64,000 nucleotides of DNA, taken from positions 186,001-250,000 of the forward strand of contig NZ_BMLY01000002.1 in NCBI RefSeq assembly GCF_014645555.1, in the 5' to 3' direction. Of this stretch, positions 53,861 to 63,532 are shown in pieces. Origin of the DNA: Silvimonas amylolytica (lineage in GTDB: Bacteria; Pseudomonadota; Gammaproteobacteria; Burkholderiales; Chitinibacteraceae). Under the pieces are notes generated by a model. The model did not search any database. It saw only the letters and a program-made list of their open reading frames with translations, and was not told where the DNA came from. Made by a program: the position numbers and the translations under genes. The stretch's first letter is position 1. Every line of letters starts with the position of its first letter.

Positions 53861-53872
53861 CGTGGAGGTCAC

Positions 53873-54940
53873 ATGGCTCTGGTTTCGTTACGCCAGCTAC
53901 TGGATCACGCCGCTGAACAGGGTTACGGCGTGCCCGCGTTCAACATCAACAACATGGAACAGATACGCGCGATCATGGAAGCCGCTGATCGTACCGGCAG
54001 CCCCGTCATTGTGCAGGCCTCTGCTGGTGCGCGGGCGTATGCTGGAGCGCCATTTCTGCGTCACCTGATGTTGGCCGCGCTGGAAGAGTTTCCCCATTTG
54101 CCGCTGGTCATGCATCAGGATCACGGCACCAGTTCCGGCGTGTGTTTACGTGCCATCCAGCTGGGGTTTTCATCAGTCATGATGGATGGCTCGCTGGCTG
54201 AAGACGGCAAGACCCCGGCAACGTACGAATACAACGTCGGCATCACCCGCAACGTCGTCGCCTTCGCGCACTCGTGCGGCGTGTCGGTCGAAGGTGAACT
54301 CGGCGTTCTGGGCAGCCTGGAAACCGGTATGGCCGGCGAAGAAGACGGTATCGGCGCGGTAGGTAAACTGGATCACAGCCAGATGCTGACCGACCCGGAA
54401 GAAGCCGCCGCTTTTGTGCAAGCCACGGAAGTCGATGCCCTGGCGATTGCCATTGGGACCAGTCATGGGGCATACAAGTTTTCTCACCCGCCCACAGGTG
54501 ACACGCTGGCGATCGAGCGTATCCGGCAAATCCACGCCCGGCTACCCAATACCCACCTCGTGATGCACGGCAGTTCATCGGTGCCGCAAGAATGGCTCAA
54601 GCTGATCAACGAGTATGGCGGCGAACTCCCCGAAACCTGGGGTGTACCGGTGGCCGAGATTGTCGAGGGCATCCGCCATGGGGTACGCAAGGTCAACATC
54701 GACACCGACCTGCGCCTCGCTGCGACCGGGGCCATCCGCCGCGCCTTCGGCCAGAACCCCGCTGAGATCGACCCGCGCAAGTACCTCAAACAGTCTGTCG
54801 ATGCCATGCGCAATGTATGCATCGCGCGCTATGAAGCGTTTGGCGCTGCCGGGCAAGCCCAAAAGATCAAACCCCTGAGCCTGGAAAAGATGGCGCACCG
54901 CTACGCGATTGGCGAACTACATGCGCGGGTGAAGGGGTGA
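53873..54940 (+). CDS. fba: Fructose-bisphosphate aldolase class II
   Basis: 355 residues. Zinc ligands are visible in VMHQDHGTS and in the later [10 protein letters not shown]; the signature [14 protein letters not shown] is typical of the class IIB/Calvin-type enzyme. It joins dihydroxyacetone phosphate and glyceraldehyde 3-phosphate into fructose 1,6-bisphosphate for Fbp. It lies 12 bp after fbp and closes the glpD-tpiA-fbp-fba run. Confidence 0.96.
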   Translation: MALVSLRQLLDHAAEQGYGVPAFNINNMEQIRAIMEAADRTGSPVIVQASAGARAYAGAPFLRHLMLAALEEFPHLPLVMHQDHGTSSGVCLRAIQLGFSSVMMDGSLAEDGKTPATYEYNVGITRNVVAFAHSCGVSVEGELGVLGSLETGMAGEEDGIGAVGKLDHSQMLTDPEEAAAFVQATEVDALAIAIGTSHGAYKFSHPPTGDTLAIERIRQIHARLPNTHLVMHGSSSVPQEWLKLINEYGGELPETWGVPVAEIVEGIRHGVRKVNIDTDLRLAATGAIRRAFGQNPAEIDPRKYLKQSVDAMRNVCIARYEAFGAAGQAQKIKPLSLEKMAHRYAIGELHARVKG

Positions 54941-54942
54941 TG

Positions 54943-54961
54943 CAGGCCGGAAGCCGGCCTG
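54943..54961 (+). terminator. Hairpin directly after fba
   Basis: A perfect 8-bp stem CAGGCCGG / CCGGCCTG with an AAG loop starts two bases after the fba stop codon. There is no T run, so it may protect the mRNA end or stop ribosome-free transcription with help. Confidence 0.5.
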
Positions 54962-55029
54962 GCGACGGGAAGAGTCAATCGCTGGCGAACGCCTGACACG
55001 TGGGCCCCTCATCCCGCACTGCTTCGCCC

Positions 55030-55392
55030 TTACTTTGCGGGCCGTGCCGCCGCCGTAAACACGATCTCCAGCAAATCATCCGGCGAAGCCAGCTCAGCCT
55101 TCACACATGCGCGTGAAGGTGCGCTACCTTCTGGCAACCAGGCTTGCCAGATCTTGTTGAACTCAGCGCGGTTGGTTAAATCCGGCAAATAAATCATGGC
55201 CATCAGCAAGCGGCTTTTGTCCGAGTTCATCGCAGCCAGTGTCCGTTCCGCCTGCGCCAGCAGGGCCTCGGTCTGCTCGGCAAAGGTCTTGCCGCTTTCC
55301 GGGACTTCCACAAAGTGAACGATGCCGTTGAAGGCAGTGGCGTCAGACCATTGGACAGTGGGGCGCAGGCGCTGGATATCGGCGTTGGACAT
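55030..55392 (-). CDS. RidA family protein
   Basis: 120 residues of the RidA/YjgF fold. IQRLRPTVQWSDATAFNGIVHF, TEALLAQAERTLAAMNSDKSRLLMAMIYLPDL and the catalytic arginine in PSRACVKAEL are present. RidA proteins hydrolyse reactive enamine/imine intermediates; this YoaB-like member may differ in substrate. It is convergent with fba. Confidence 0.9.
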   Translation of the reverse strand: MSNADIQRLRPTVQWSDATAFNGIVHFVEVPESGKTFAEQTEALLAQAERTLAAMNSDKSRLLMAMIYLPDLTNRAEFNKIWQAWLPEGSAPSRACVKAELASPDDLLEIVFTAAARPAK

Positions 55393-55452
55393 GGTTCATC
55401 TCGATCAGAAAGGATGCATCATCATAAAGGCCACCCGTGCGCCAGGCCAGTA

Positions 55453-56238
55453 TCAGGGTGTACCCAATAATGTTGCGACCGTATCGAGCACCATGGGCGA
55501 GCGAAACGCGCCGTTATGGTTGGCGTTATCCACGCTCAGAAATTGCGCGTCGACGCCGTGCTGTTTGAGCGTTGCGACGTAATCGCGCGCCAGCCCTTGC
55601 CCCGTGTTGTCGTCAGCCGAGCCCGTCAACGCCACAATCTTTACAGATGGCTTGACCTGGTCCGCCCAGCGGATGGGGTTCTCACTGGCGCTCCATTGAT
55701 GACGACCAAGACGCCAGGCAACGAGATCACAGGGGCAAGACACCAGCACATCCGCGTCAGCCAGGCCTGGCATCATGCCCGCCAGGTTGGCCGCAGTGGC
55801 AGCACCGCCAGAGTGACCGATGAGAATCACACGCTGCGGGTGATAATGCTGCTTGAGCCGGTCAATCGCGCCACCCACGATCTGCATGTTCACCTTGGTG
55901 TAGTGATCCATACGGCCATTGTTGCTACCACCCGATTGGTTGCCTTTGTCATCGGCATAGCCAGGCCGGATCATCGCCACGCTGAGCACTTTCTGCGGTG
56001 CAAACCGGGTCGCGGCCGCTTCAGCCTGCGCAAAATGATAGACCGCCGGGCCGCCGCTGGAGACATCACCATGCAGCCACACCAGCATGACTTGCGGGGC
56101 ATCCGTGGCGCCGAAACTGGCAATCACCACGCATTGGTCGTTGCCCGTCACCGCATGCAGATAATCTTCATTGGTACATGGCGCGGCCATGAGGCGCGAT
56201 GCACAAAACAAGCACAGCAAACTCAGCCATTTCAACAC
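55453..56238 (-). CDS. Secreted alpha/beta hydrolase
   Basis: 261 residues with a signal peptide (SLLCLFCASRLMAAP). The oxyanion region is VWLHGDVSSGG, the nucleophile serine lies in GHSGGAA, the acid may be the Asp in TGSADDNTG, and the histidine that of VDNANHNGAF. The family resembles prolyl-oligopeptidase-like or dienelactone-hydrolase-like serine hydrolases. The substrate is unknown. The start is GTG with GGGGA upstream. Confidence 0.8.
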   Translation of the reverse strand: MLKWLSLLCLFCASRLMAAPCTNEDYLHAVTGNDQCVVIASFGATDAPQVMLVWLHGDVSSGGPAVYHFAQAEAAATRFAPQKVLSVAMIRPGYADDKGNQSGGSNNGRMDHYTKVNMQIVGGAIDRLKQHYHPQRVILIGHSGGAATAANLAGMMPGLADADVLVSCPCDLVAWRLGRHQWSASENPIRWADQVKPSVKIVALTGSADDNTGQGLARDYVATLKQHGVDAQFLSVDNANHNGAFRSPMVLDTVATLLGTP

Positions 56239-56333
56239 GATATTTCCCCGTTCAGGCGCATGACACGGGCAAGATAAGCCGAGCCTGGTTCCAGGGCAAT
56301 GGCCTCGGCGACGGATGTCGCTAGATCAGAAAG

Positions 56334-56519
56334 TTAGCCGACCGAGAGGCGCTCAAACGCCAGGCCAAAGAAGAAGACCAGCAGTAAACCGAGGACAGCA
56401 AACAGCACCCAGGTGATCATGCGCAGCCAGAAACGATCACGCGTGCGCAGGTACTTGAACGCGCCAAAGCCAGTCAACAGCACGGCCAGCACAAACAAGA
56501 TGCGCAAGATGCCGAACAT
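56334..56519 (-). CDS. Small two-helix membrane protein, 61 aa
   Basis: Two hydrophobic helices (FGILRILFVLAVLLTGFGAF and MITWVLFAVLGLLLVFFFGLAF) are joined by a basic loop (KYLRTRDRFWLR). It starts 11 bp after the lpxC stop and may be co-transcribed. I recognise no characterised family; similar small proteins accompany lpxC in relatives. Confidence 0.7.
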   Translation of the reverse strand: MFGILRILFVLAVLLTGFGAFKYLRTRDRFWLRMITWVLFAVLGLLLVFFFGLAFERLSVG

Positions 56520-56530
56520 GGGTGACCAGA

Positions 56531-57445
56531 TCAGATCGTGAGTGGCGGCAATGCATGGAACGACGACGGAACGTCTGTGTCGTTCTCAAAGGTGACGATC
56601 TCGAAGTTTTCCGGATCACCCAGCAGCGCACGCAACAGCTTGTTGTTCATGGCATGGCCAGACTTGTAGCCAGAGAACGCCGCGATCAGCGGGTGACCAA
56701 GGATATACAGGTCGCCAATGGCATCCAGCAATTTATGGCGCACAAACTCATCATCGAAGCGCAAACCGCCGTCGTTGAGCACGCGGTATTCGTCGATCAC
56801 CACGGCGTTATCCATGCTGCCGCCACGGGCCAGACCGTTCATGCGCATGTATTCGACTTCGTGAATGAAGCCAAAGGTACGCGCGCGCGCGATCTCGCTG
56901 ATGTAGTTGGTGTTGGCAAAATCAATCGAGATGGACTGCTGGGACTTCTTGAATGCCGGATGTTTGAAGTCGATGGTCAACGTGGTCTTGTAGCCGTCGT
57001 ATGGCTCCAGCTTCACCCACTTGTCGCCTTCCACCACTTCAACCGGCTTTCTGACGCGCACAAAGCGTTTGGGCGCGCTTTGCATGACAACACCTGCAGA
57101 CTGCAGCAGGTAAATGAACGGGGCGGAGGAGCCATCCATGATCGGCATTTCCGGTGCGTCCACTTCAACCAGCACGTTATCGATACCAAAGCCGGCAAAT
57201 GCCGACATCAGATGCTCGATCGTACCTACGCGCACGCCATCTTTAATCAGCGTGGAGGAGAGTCGCGTATCGTTGACGAGGTCCGGCCCCACCTTGAAAG
57301 CGTCCGAATCGGGCATATCGGAACGCTTGAACACGATGCCGTGATCCACCGGCGCGGGCTTCATGACGAGCGTGACACGCTCACCAGAATGCAGACCGAC
57401 GCCAACGGCACGAACCGTGGATTTCAAGGTGCGTTGCTGAAACAT
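56531..57445 (-). CDS. lpxC: UDP-3-O-acyl-N-acetylglucosamine deacetylase
   Basis: 304 residues. It opens with [21 protein letters not shown], has the zinc and catalytic residues in [19 protein letters not shown] and the His in [12 protein letters not shown]. It performs the committed step of lipid A synthesis in the cytoplasm. It lies downstream of ftsZ, as in other proteobacterial dcw clusters. A GGCGGAGT ribosome binding site precedes the ATG. Confidence 0.97.
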   Translation of the reverse strand: MFQQRTLKSTVRAVGVGLHSGERVTLVMKPAPVDHGIVFKRSDMPDSDAFKVGPDLVNDTRLSSTLIKDGVRVGTIEHLMSAFAGFGIDNVLVEVDAPEMPIMDGSSAPFIYLLQSAGVVMQSAPKRFVRVRKPVEVVEGDKWVKLEPYDGYKTTLTIDFKHPAFKKSQQSISIDFANTNYISEIARARTFGFIHEVEYMRMNGLARGGSMDNAVVIDEYRVLNDGGLRFDDEFVRHKLLDAIGDLYILGHPLIAAFSGYKSGHAMNNKLLRALLGDPENFEIVTFENDTDVPSSFHALPPLTI

Positions 57446-57746
57446 GAATGGTTACTCCGCCTGTTCCGGTTATCCCGGCCTATCAACACAAGACGCCATT
57501 TTACCAGCCCCGGGTCATGGGCTGGATTGATCGTCACAATAAAAATGATAGCCGGAATCAATCTGATACCGAATCCAGTGCAGCGCCGACAAGCATCCGC
57601 TGCGTCATGGCATCAACGCAGACACGGATCAATCACCGACAGGCAGGCGGTGCGGCATACCACAAGGCATGCCGCACGCTACGCGATCGGGTCAGAGAGG
57701 CGCAGCACAAACAGTCAATACAGCCTGTCAAGGCTGCACGGACTGC
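57446..57746 (-). promoter_or_regulatory. Intergenic region between ftsZ and lpxC
   Basis: These 301 bp lie after the ftsZ stop. Right next to the stop codon is the inverted repeat CAGCC / GGCTG (57720-57735), and further on a stem TGCGGCAT (57651-57658) / ATGCCGCA (57669-57676), either of which may end part of the ftsZ transcript. The lpxC promoter should lie nearer 57500. No gene is convincing. Confidence 0.4.
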
Positions 57747-58937
57747 TTAGTCAGCCTGGCGACGCAAAAATGCAGGGATGTCCATGTCGATGTTGTTCAT
57801 CGTTGGACGCGACGCCGATTGCGAAGCTTCACCCACACCCGAGCTGCCGCCGCGACGGGTACGCCAGATCGCTGGTTTTTCGTAATCTTCGGCATTAAAG
57901 CCCAGATTATCGGTACCGGTACGAGCCTGTTGTGCCTGGCCTTGTACAACGGACAGCTGCGGCTTCGACGTTTCCTTGGCACCCAGGCCAGTAGCGATCA
58001 GCGTAATGCGGATCTGGTCGCCCAGCGATTCGTCGTACACCACACCATGCTTGACTTGAGCATCTTCCGACACGTGCGCGTTGATGATTTCCAGCGACTG
58101 GCGGATTTCGCTCTTCTTGAGGGTCGAACGGCTGGCCGAGAAGTTCACCAGCACGCCGCGGGCACCCTTGAAGCTGATGTTGTCCAGCAACGGGCAACGG
58201 ATCGCCTCTTCAGTCGCCAGCACGGCACGGTCTGCGCCTTCGGCAACGGCCGTACCCATCATGGCCATGCCCATTTCACGCATCACGGTTTTCACGTCGG
58301 CAAAGTCGACGTTGATCAGGCCCGGGTAGTTGATGATTTCAACAATCGAACCGACCGCGTTACGCAGTACGTCATCGGCGGCACGGAAGGCCTCATCGAT
58401 GGTCACGTCTTCACCCAGCACTTCTTCCAGCTTCTGGTTGGAGACAACAATCAACGAGTCCACGTACTTGGCCAGTTCATCGATACCGGCCTGGGCCACT
58501 TTCTGGCGGCTGCCTTCATCGATACCCGGCTTGGTTACCACGCCTACGGTCAAAATGCCTTGCTCGCGTGCCACTTGCGCGATCACCGGTGCAGCACCCG
58601 TGCCAGTACCACCACCCATACCGGCGGTAATAAACAAGAGGTCCGAACCGGAAATCAGATCCGCCAGGTGCTCGCGGTCTTCTTCCGCAGCTTCGCGGCC
58701 GATGTCCGGATTGCAACCTGCACCGAAACCACGGGTGAGGTTGGCGCCCAGTTGCACCACATTGCTGGCGCGTGCCAGCTTGAGGACTTGCGCATCCGTA
58801 TTGGCGGCAATGAACTCAACGCCTTGCATGGCGTTTTCAATCATGTTGTTGATGGCGTTGCAACCTGCGCCACCCACACCGATCACCTTGATATTCACAA
58901 GGTGCGCTACTTCCTGAAACTCAAAAGTAAGTGCCAT
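57747..58937 (-). CDS. ftsZ: Cell division protein FtsZ
   Basis: 396 residues. The tubulin signature GGGTGTGAAPVI, the T7 loop NVDFADVKTVM and the nucleotide-binding IKVIGVGGAGCNA are present. A flexible linker (about 320-380) leads to the conserved C-terminal peptide DIPAFLRRQ that binds FtsA and ZipA. It polymerises with GTP into the division ring. A strong GAGGAGAT ribosome binding site precedes the ATG. Confidence 0.98.
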   Translation of the reverse strand: MALTFEFQEVAHLVNIKVIGVGGAGCNAINNMIENAMQGVEFIAANTDAQVLKLARASNVVQLGANLTRGFGAGCNPDIGREAAEEDREHLADLISGSDLLFITAGMGGGTGTGAAPVIAQVAREQGILTVGVVTKPGIDEGSRQKVAQAGIDELAKYVDSLIVVSNQKLEEVLGEDVTIDEAFRAADDVLRNAVGSIVEIINYPGLINVDFADVKTVMREMGMAMMGTAVAEGADRAVLATEEAIRCPLLDNISFKGARGVLVNFSASRSTLKKSEIRQSLEIINAHVSEDAQVKHGVVYDESLGDQIRITLIATGLGAKETSKPQLSVVQGQAQQARTGTDNLGFNAEDYEKPAIWRTRRGGSSGVGEASQSASRPTMNNIDMDIPAFLRRQAD

Positions 58938-59107
58938 GTGTATCTCCTCTGACCCTAACTAACTGCTTGACCCGAAAAATTGATAAATGAAACGCCCGTT
59001 GTTTCGCTAAAAAACCGACTGCTGCTGACTTGTTCTTGCTTGATTAACTGCTTGTACTGCATGGCACCAGCCAGGATCACCGCCCGGCGCCAGTTTTCGT
59101 AAAAACG

Positions 59108-60340
59108 TTAGAAATTGTTCTGGAACCAGGACTTCATCCGGCCCAGGATATCGCCAAACGAGCCGTCTTTCACACGGCTCACCGGGTTACGCATGTATTG
59201 CTCGCGGGCGATCAACAACAAACCCACGGCGGTAGAGAAACGCGGGTTCTTGACCACTTCAGCGAGGCCACCGACATACTTCGGAGTGCCCAGACGCACC
59301 GGCATATGGAAGATTTCTTCACCCAGTTCCACCATGCCCGGCATCAACGCGGCGCCGCCGGTGATCACGATGCCGCTGGAAAGACGGTCTTCAAACCCGG
59401 CACGGCGCAGTTCTGCCTGCACGAGGCTGTAAAGTTCTTCCACGCGCGGCTCAATGACTTCGGCCAGGGTATGGCGGCTCATCTGGCGCAAACCACGTTC
59501 GCCCACACCCGGGACTTCGATCATCTGTTGCGGATCGGTCATGTGACGCAGGGCCACGCCGTATTGCAGCTTGATGGTCTCGGCTTCACCCGTTGGGGTA
59601 CGCAGAGCCATGGCGATGTCGTTGGTAACCTGATCCCCGGCAATCGGAATCACCGCCGTGTGGCGAATCGCACCATTTACAAACACCGAGAGGTCTGTGG
59701 TGCCGCCGCCGATATCGACCAGACACACACCCAGTTCTTTCTCGTCTTCAGTCAGCACCGCGTGGGCCGAAGCCAGCGGCTGCAGGATGACTTCGGCGAT
59801 CTCCAGACCGCAGCGGCGCACACACTTGGTGATGTTCTGGACGGCAGAGACCGCACCCGACACGATGTGCACGCGCACTTCCATGCGCACGCCACTCATG
59901 CCCAGGGGCTCTTTCACGTCTTCCTGGCCGTCGATGATGTATTCCTGGGCCAGGATGTGCAGCACCTGGTGATCGGTCGGGATGTTCACCGCGCTGGCGG
60001 TTTCAATCACACGATCCATATCAGCCTGCGTGACTTCCTTATCCTTGATGGCGACCATGCCGTGGGAGTTCAGCCCACGGATATGGCTGCCAGCGATGCC
60101 GGTGTAGACCTCGCGGATTTTGCAGTCCGCCATCAACTCGGCCTCGCCCAGCGCAGACTGGATAGCGCTGACGGTTTTCTCGATGTCCACCACCACGCCG
60201 CGCTTGAGCCCGCGCGATGCCGCAGAGCCCAGGCCCACCACGTTGAGCGACCCGTCTTCCTGTACTTCGGCCACAACCGCTACCACCTTGCTGGTGCCGA
60301 TATCCAGACCCACGATGAGGTTTTTGGTATCCCGTGTCAC
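59108..60340 (-). CDS. ftsA: Cell division protein FtsA
   Basis: 410 residues from the GTG at 60340, which has AGAGG six bases upstream; a TTG at 60346 would touch that motif and is less likely. The actin-like fold shows LIVGLDIGTSKVVAVV, VCLVDIGGGTTDLSVF and IVITGGAALMPGM. The C-terminal amphipathic helix (ILGRMKSWFQNNF) anchors FtsZ filaments to the membrane. There is a 170-bp gap to ftsZ. Confidence 0.97.
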   Translation of the reverse strand: MTRDTKNLIVGLDIGTSKVVAVVAEVQEDGSLNVVGLGSAASRGLKRGVVVDIEKTVSAIQSALGEAELMADCKIREVYTGIAGSHIRGLNSHGMVAIKDKEVTQADMDRVIETASAVNIPTDHQVLHILAQEYIIDGQEDVKEPLGMSGVRMEVRVHIVSGAVSAVQNITKCVRRCGLEIAEVILQPLASAHAVLTEDEKELGVCLVDIGGGTTDLSVFVNGAIRHTAVIPIAGDQVTNDIAMALRTPTGEAETIKLQYGVALRHMTDPQQMIEVPGVGERGLRQMSRHTLAEVIEPRVEELYSLVQAELRRAGFEDRLSSGIVITGGAALMPGMVELGEEIFHMPVRLGTPKYVGGLAEVVKNPRFSTAVGLLLIAREQYMRNPVSRVKDGSFGDILGRMKSWFQNNF

Positions 60341-60439
60341 AGACAACCTCTACTCAATTTCCTGATTACTTTTAATCGTTTCCGGCCGATCACCCCTGCG
60401 GGGATCGAGGCCGGGCCTGTTTTGCCAACGGTTCTGCCA

Positions 60440-61189
60440 TCAGGCCGGGGCTGCTTTGGCACCCTTGGCCGGCACCGCAGGCTTAAAGCCCGGCAAGCGC
60501 ACGGCAAAACCGTTTGGATAACGCAAATCCACGTACGAAAACGCCTGGCTGTCGCCCGAAAGCTTCGCCAGGGAACCGCCCCAGGCTGCGGCAAAACGCC
60601 GCACCCGTTCCAGGACATCATTGCGTCCCGCTTCCACAATCACTTGCCGGTCCAGCTCAAAGCGCCAGGCCCGACGATCCGACAACCAGATGTGTGTTGG
60701 CTGCTTGCCCATCGGCCCCAAAGCCGTTTTGAGATCAGTCAGACCATCTACCAGTAGTTTTTCCGTGCCGTCCGGACCTTCCAGGATCGGCAACGGATCA
60801 TTTGAGGCGGCATCGAAACGCTCGCCATAGTTATTGAGCAAAGCAATCGAACCCCAGCGCGCAATGGCGTGGTGTTCTTCAATGGTCACTTCCAGCCGAT
60901 CCGGCCAGCGGCGCCGCACACTGACCTGGCGCACCCACGGCAGTTTCTCGAACGCCGAGCGGGTACGGTCCAGATCCAGCGTGAAGAACGTGCCTTTCAG
61001 GTCGTTCTTGATCACGTACTGCAACTGTTCACGCGTCACGTGGGCCAGATCCCCGTCCACCGAAATCTTGCGTACGGGGAACAGGGGCGAATGCACGGCC
61101 AGAAACAACAATGAATAAAACAGCAGCAGCACGGCCATTGCCGTGAGCAAATTGGCAAACCACATCAAAAGTTGGGGCTTGTCCCACAT
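60440..61189 (-). CDS. ftsQ: Cell division protein FtsQ
   Basis: 249 residues. A short cytoplasmic tail, one membrane helix (about 10-32) and a periplasmic POTRA domain (PVRKISVDGDLAHVTREQLQ) are followed by the FtsQ beta domain. It connects the FtsA/FtsZ ring to the periplasmic synthases through FtsB and FtsL. It begins 7 bp after ddl, in one operon. Confidence 0.95.
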   Translation of the reverse strand: MWDKPQLLMWFANLLTAMAVLLLFYSLLFLAVHSPLFPVRKISVDGDLAHVTREQLQYVIKNDLKGTFFTLDLDRTRSAFEKLPWVRQVSVRRRWPDRLEVTIEEHHAIARWGSIALLNNYGERFDAASNDPLPILEGPDGTEKLLVDGLTDLKTALGPMGKQPTHIWLSDRRAWRFELDRQVIVEAGRNDVLERVRRFAAAWGGSLAKLSGDSQAFSYVDLRYPNGFAVRLPGFKPAVPAKGAKAAPA

Positions 61190-61196
61190 CGCCGTG

Positions 61197-62114
61197 TTAT
61201 TCCTGGCCCGTCATTGTGGTATCCAGAATCCGCACAACCAGATCCTCGTAGCTCATGCCCCTGGCACGTGCAGCCATGGGGAAGAGGCTATGACTGGTCA
61301 TGCCCGGTGCTGTATTCACTTCCAGCAGGTAGTGATTTCCAGCGTCATCCATCAAAAAATCCACCCGTGCCCAGCTTTTGCCACCAATACTCCAGAACGC
61401 CTTTTTCACATCAGCGGCAATCTGCGCTTCTTTCTCGGCCGACAAACCGCACGGACACAGGTATTTGGTGTCATCGCGGAAATACTTGGCGTCGTAGTCG
61501 TAGAACTCGGTGGCCGGTTCAATCTTCACAGCGGGCAGCGTTTCACCATCCAGCACGGCCGTGGTGTATTCGCCGCCGCCCATAAATGTTTCAGCCAGCA
61601 CCAGCGGGTCGTACTTCACTGCCTCTTCAAATGCAGCCTTCAGGCCGCCGGCTTCCTTGACCTTGACCACACCCACACTGGAGCCCTCGGTCGCTGGTTT
61701 CACAAAGAGCGGCAGCCCCAGTTTTTTCTCGATTGCGTCAAAGTCGCTGTTGGCATTCACCAGTTCAAAGGCCGGGATCGGCAAACCCAGTGCTTGCCAC
61801 ACCAACTTCGTACGCAGCTTGTCCATGCCGATGGCCGAGGCCATCACGCCACAACCGGTGTACGGAATACCCAATACTTCCAGCGCACCCTGCACCGTGC
61901 CGTCTTCACCAAACGGGCCATGCAGGATGATAAAAACGCGATCAAAACCTTCATCCTTGAGGGTCATCAGCGGTTTTTCGGCCGGATCAAACTTGTGCGC
62001 GTCGATGCCGCGGCTTTGCAGGGCCGCCAGCACGCCGGCACCACTCATCAACGAGACTTCACGCTCGCTGGAGGTACCGCCCATCAACACCGCCACTTTT
62101 CCGTATCGCTTCAT
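61197..62114 (-). CDS. ddl: D-alanine--D-alanine ligase
   Basis: 305 residues from the ATG at 62114, which gives the usual [26 protein letters not shown] at 62129, overlapping the murC stop, would add five residues. ATP-grasp motifs include [25 protein letters not shown] and EVNTAPGMT. It makes the D-Ala-D-Ala dipeptide for peptidoglycan. Confidence 0.96.
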   Translation of the reverse strand: MKRYGKVAVLMGGTSSEREVSLMSGAGVLAALQSRGIDAHKFDPAEKPLMTLKDEGFDRVFIILHGPFGEDGTVQGALEVLGIPYTGCGVMASAIGMDKLRTKLVWQALGLPIPAFELVNANSDFDAIEKKLGLPLFVKPATEGSSVGVVKVKEAGGLKAAFEEAVKYDPLVLAETFMGGGEYTTAVLDGETLPAVKIEPATEFYDYDAKYFRDDTKYLCPCGLSAEKEAQIAADVKKAFWSIGGKSWARVDFLMDDAGNHYLLEVNTAPGMTSHSLFPMAARARGMSYEDLVVRILDTTMTGQE

Positions 62115-62125
62115 GTTCGTCGTTC

Positions 62126-63532
62126 TCAAATCTGTGTGAGCTTGCCAGGCACGGCACCGACCGTGCCAGCGCCCATGGTGATGACGACATCGCCATCTTG
62201 CGCAGCAGCCAGAATGGCTTCGGGCATGTCGCCAATCTGCTCAACAAAAACGGGCTCCACCTTGCCGGAGACGCGAATCGCGCGCGCCAGGCTACGGCCA
62301 TCGGCGGCGACAATCGGGGCTTCGCCAGCGGCGTATACATCAGCCAGCAACAGGCCATCCACGGTGGACAGCACCTTGACGAAATCTTCAAAACAGTCAC
62401 GCGTGCGGGTGTAGCGATGCGGCTGGAAAGCCAGCAACAAACGACGCCCCGGGAAAGCACCACGGGCAGCCGCCAGCGTGGCGGCCATTTCTACCGGGTG
62501 GTGACCGTAATCATCCACGAGGGTAAAGCTGCCCCGCGCACTGCCATCTGCAGCCGCCGGCAGAGTCACTTCGCCATAGCGCTGGAAACGTCGGCCCACA
62601 CCGGTGAATTCGGCCAGGGCTTTCTGGATCGCCGCTTCGCTCGCACCGACTTCCAGACCGATCGCGATCGCGGCCAGCGCATTGAGCACGTTGTGGTTGC
62701 CGGGCATGTTTACCGTGATGGGGATACGGCGGGTTTCACCGTTTTCCCACACGGCGTCGAACTTCATCTGGCCGCCGACAGCCTCGACATTCTCAGCGCG
62801 CAAGAGGGCATCTTCGCTGAAGCCATACGTGGTTACCGGGCTGGCGACTTGCGGCAAGATGGAGCGCACATGCGGATCATCAATGCACAAGACCGCACGC
62901 CCGTAGAACGGCAGATGGCGCAGGAAGTCCACAAACGCGCCCTTGACCTTGTTGAAATCGTGGTCGTAGGTATCCATGTGGTCCTGGTCGATGTTGGTCA
63001 CGACCGAGATCACCGGGTTCAGGTACAGGAACGAGGCGTCAGACTCGTCGGCCTCAGCCACCAGAAAGTCACCCCGCCCCAGGCGGGCATTGGTACCTGC
63101 GGCCTGCAGTTTGCCGCCAATCACAAATGTCGGATCCAGACCTGCGGCTTCGAGCACGCTGGCAGTCAGACTGGTGGTGGTGGTCTTGCCGTGGGTACCG
63201 GCAATGGCAATGCCTTGCTTGAGGCGCATCAATTCGGCCAGCATCATGGCGCGCGGAATCACCGGCGTCTTGGCCTCCCGCGCGGCTTGCACTTCCGGAT
63301 TCTCATTACCAACGGCCGTCGACGTGACCACCACGTCCACCCCTTTGGCGTATTCAGCCGAATGCCCCTGGTGCACGGTAGCACCCGCTTTGATCAGCCG
63401 TTGCGTGGTGGCATTGCTGCCCAGGTCGGAACCGCTGACCTCAAAGCCCAGGTTGACCAGTACCTCTGCGATGCCGCTCATGCCGACACCGCCGATCCCT
63501 ACAAAATGAATGCGTTTGACTTTGTGTTTCAT
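62126..63532 (-). CDS. murC: UDP-N-acetylmuramate--L-alanine ligase
   Basis: 468 residues. The nucleotide motif [15 protein letters not shown], the ATP site [12 protein letters not shown] and the Mur ligase segment [15 protein letters not shown] are present. It adds L-alanine to UDP-MurNAc, the first step of the stem peptide. It overlaps murG by 4 bp and ends just ahead of ddl. Confidence 0.97.
   Translation of the reverse strand: MKHKVKRIHFVGIGGVGMSGIAEVLVNLGFEVSGSDLGSNATTQRLIKAGATVHQGHSAEYAKGVDVVVTSTAVGNENPEVQAAREAKTPVIPRAMMLAELMRLKQGIAIAGTHGKTTTTSLTASVLEAAGLDPTFVIGGKLQAAGTNARLGRGDFLVAEADESDASFLYLNPVISVVTNIDQDHMDTYDHDFNKVKGAFVDFLRHLPFYGRAVLCIDDPHVRSILPQVASPVTTYGFSEDALLRAENVEAVGGQMKFDAVWENGETRRIPITVNMPGNHNVLNALAAIAIGLEVGASEAAIQKALAEFTGVGRRFQRYGEVTLPAAADGSARGSFTLVDDYGHHPVEMAATLAAARGAFPGRRLLLAFQPHRYTRTRDCFEDFVKVLSTVDGLLLADVYAAGEAPIVAADGRSLARAIRVSGKVEPVFVEQIGDMPEAILAAAQDGDVVITMGAGTVGAVPGKLTQI

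Noticed and set aside
56522-57898. 458-codon open frame antisense to lpxC and the ftsZ end
   Set aside because: Antisense to lpxC, spanning an intergenic gap, with His/Arg-rich shadow composition and no motifs.
59198-60757. 519-codon open frame antisense to ftsA and ftsQ
   Set aside because: Shadow of two certain division genes; no ribosome binding site or domain.
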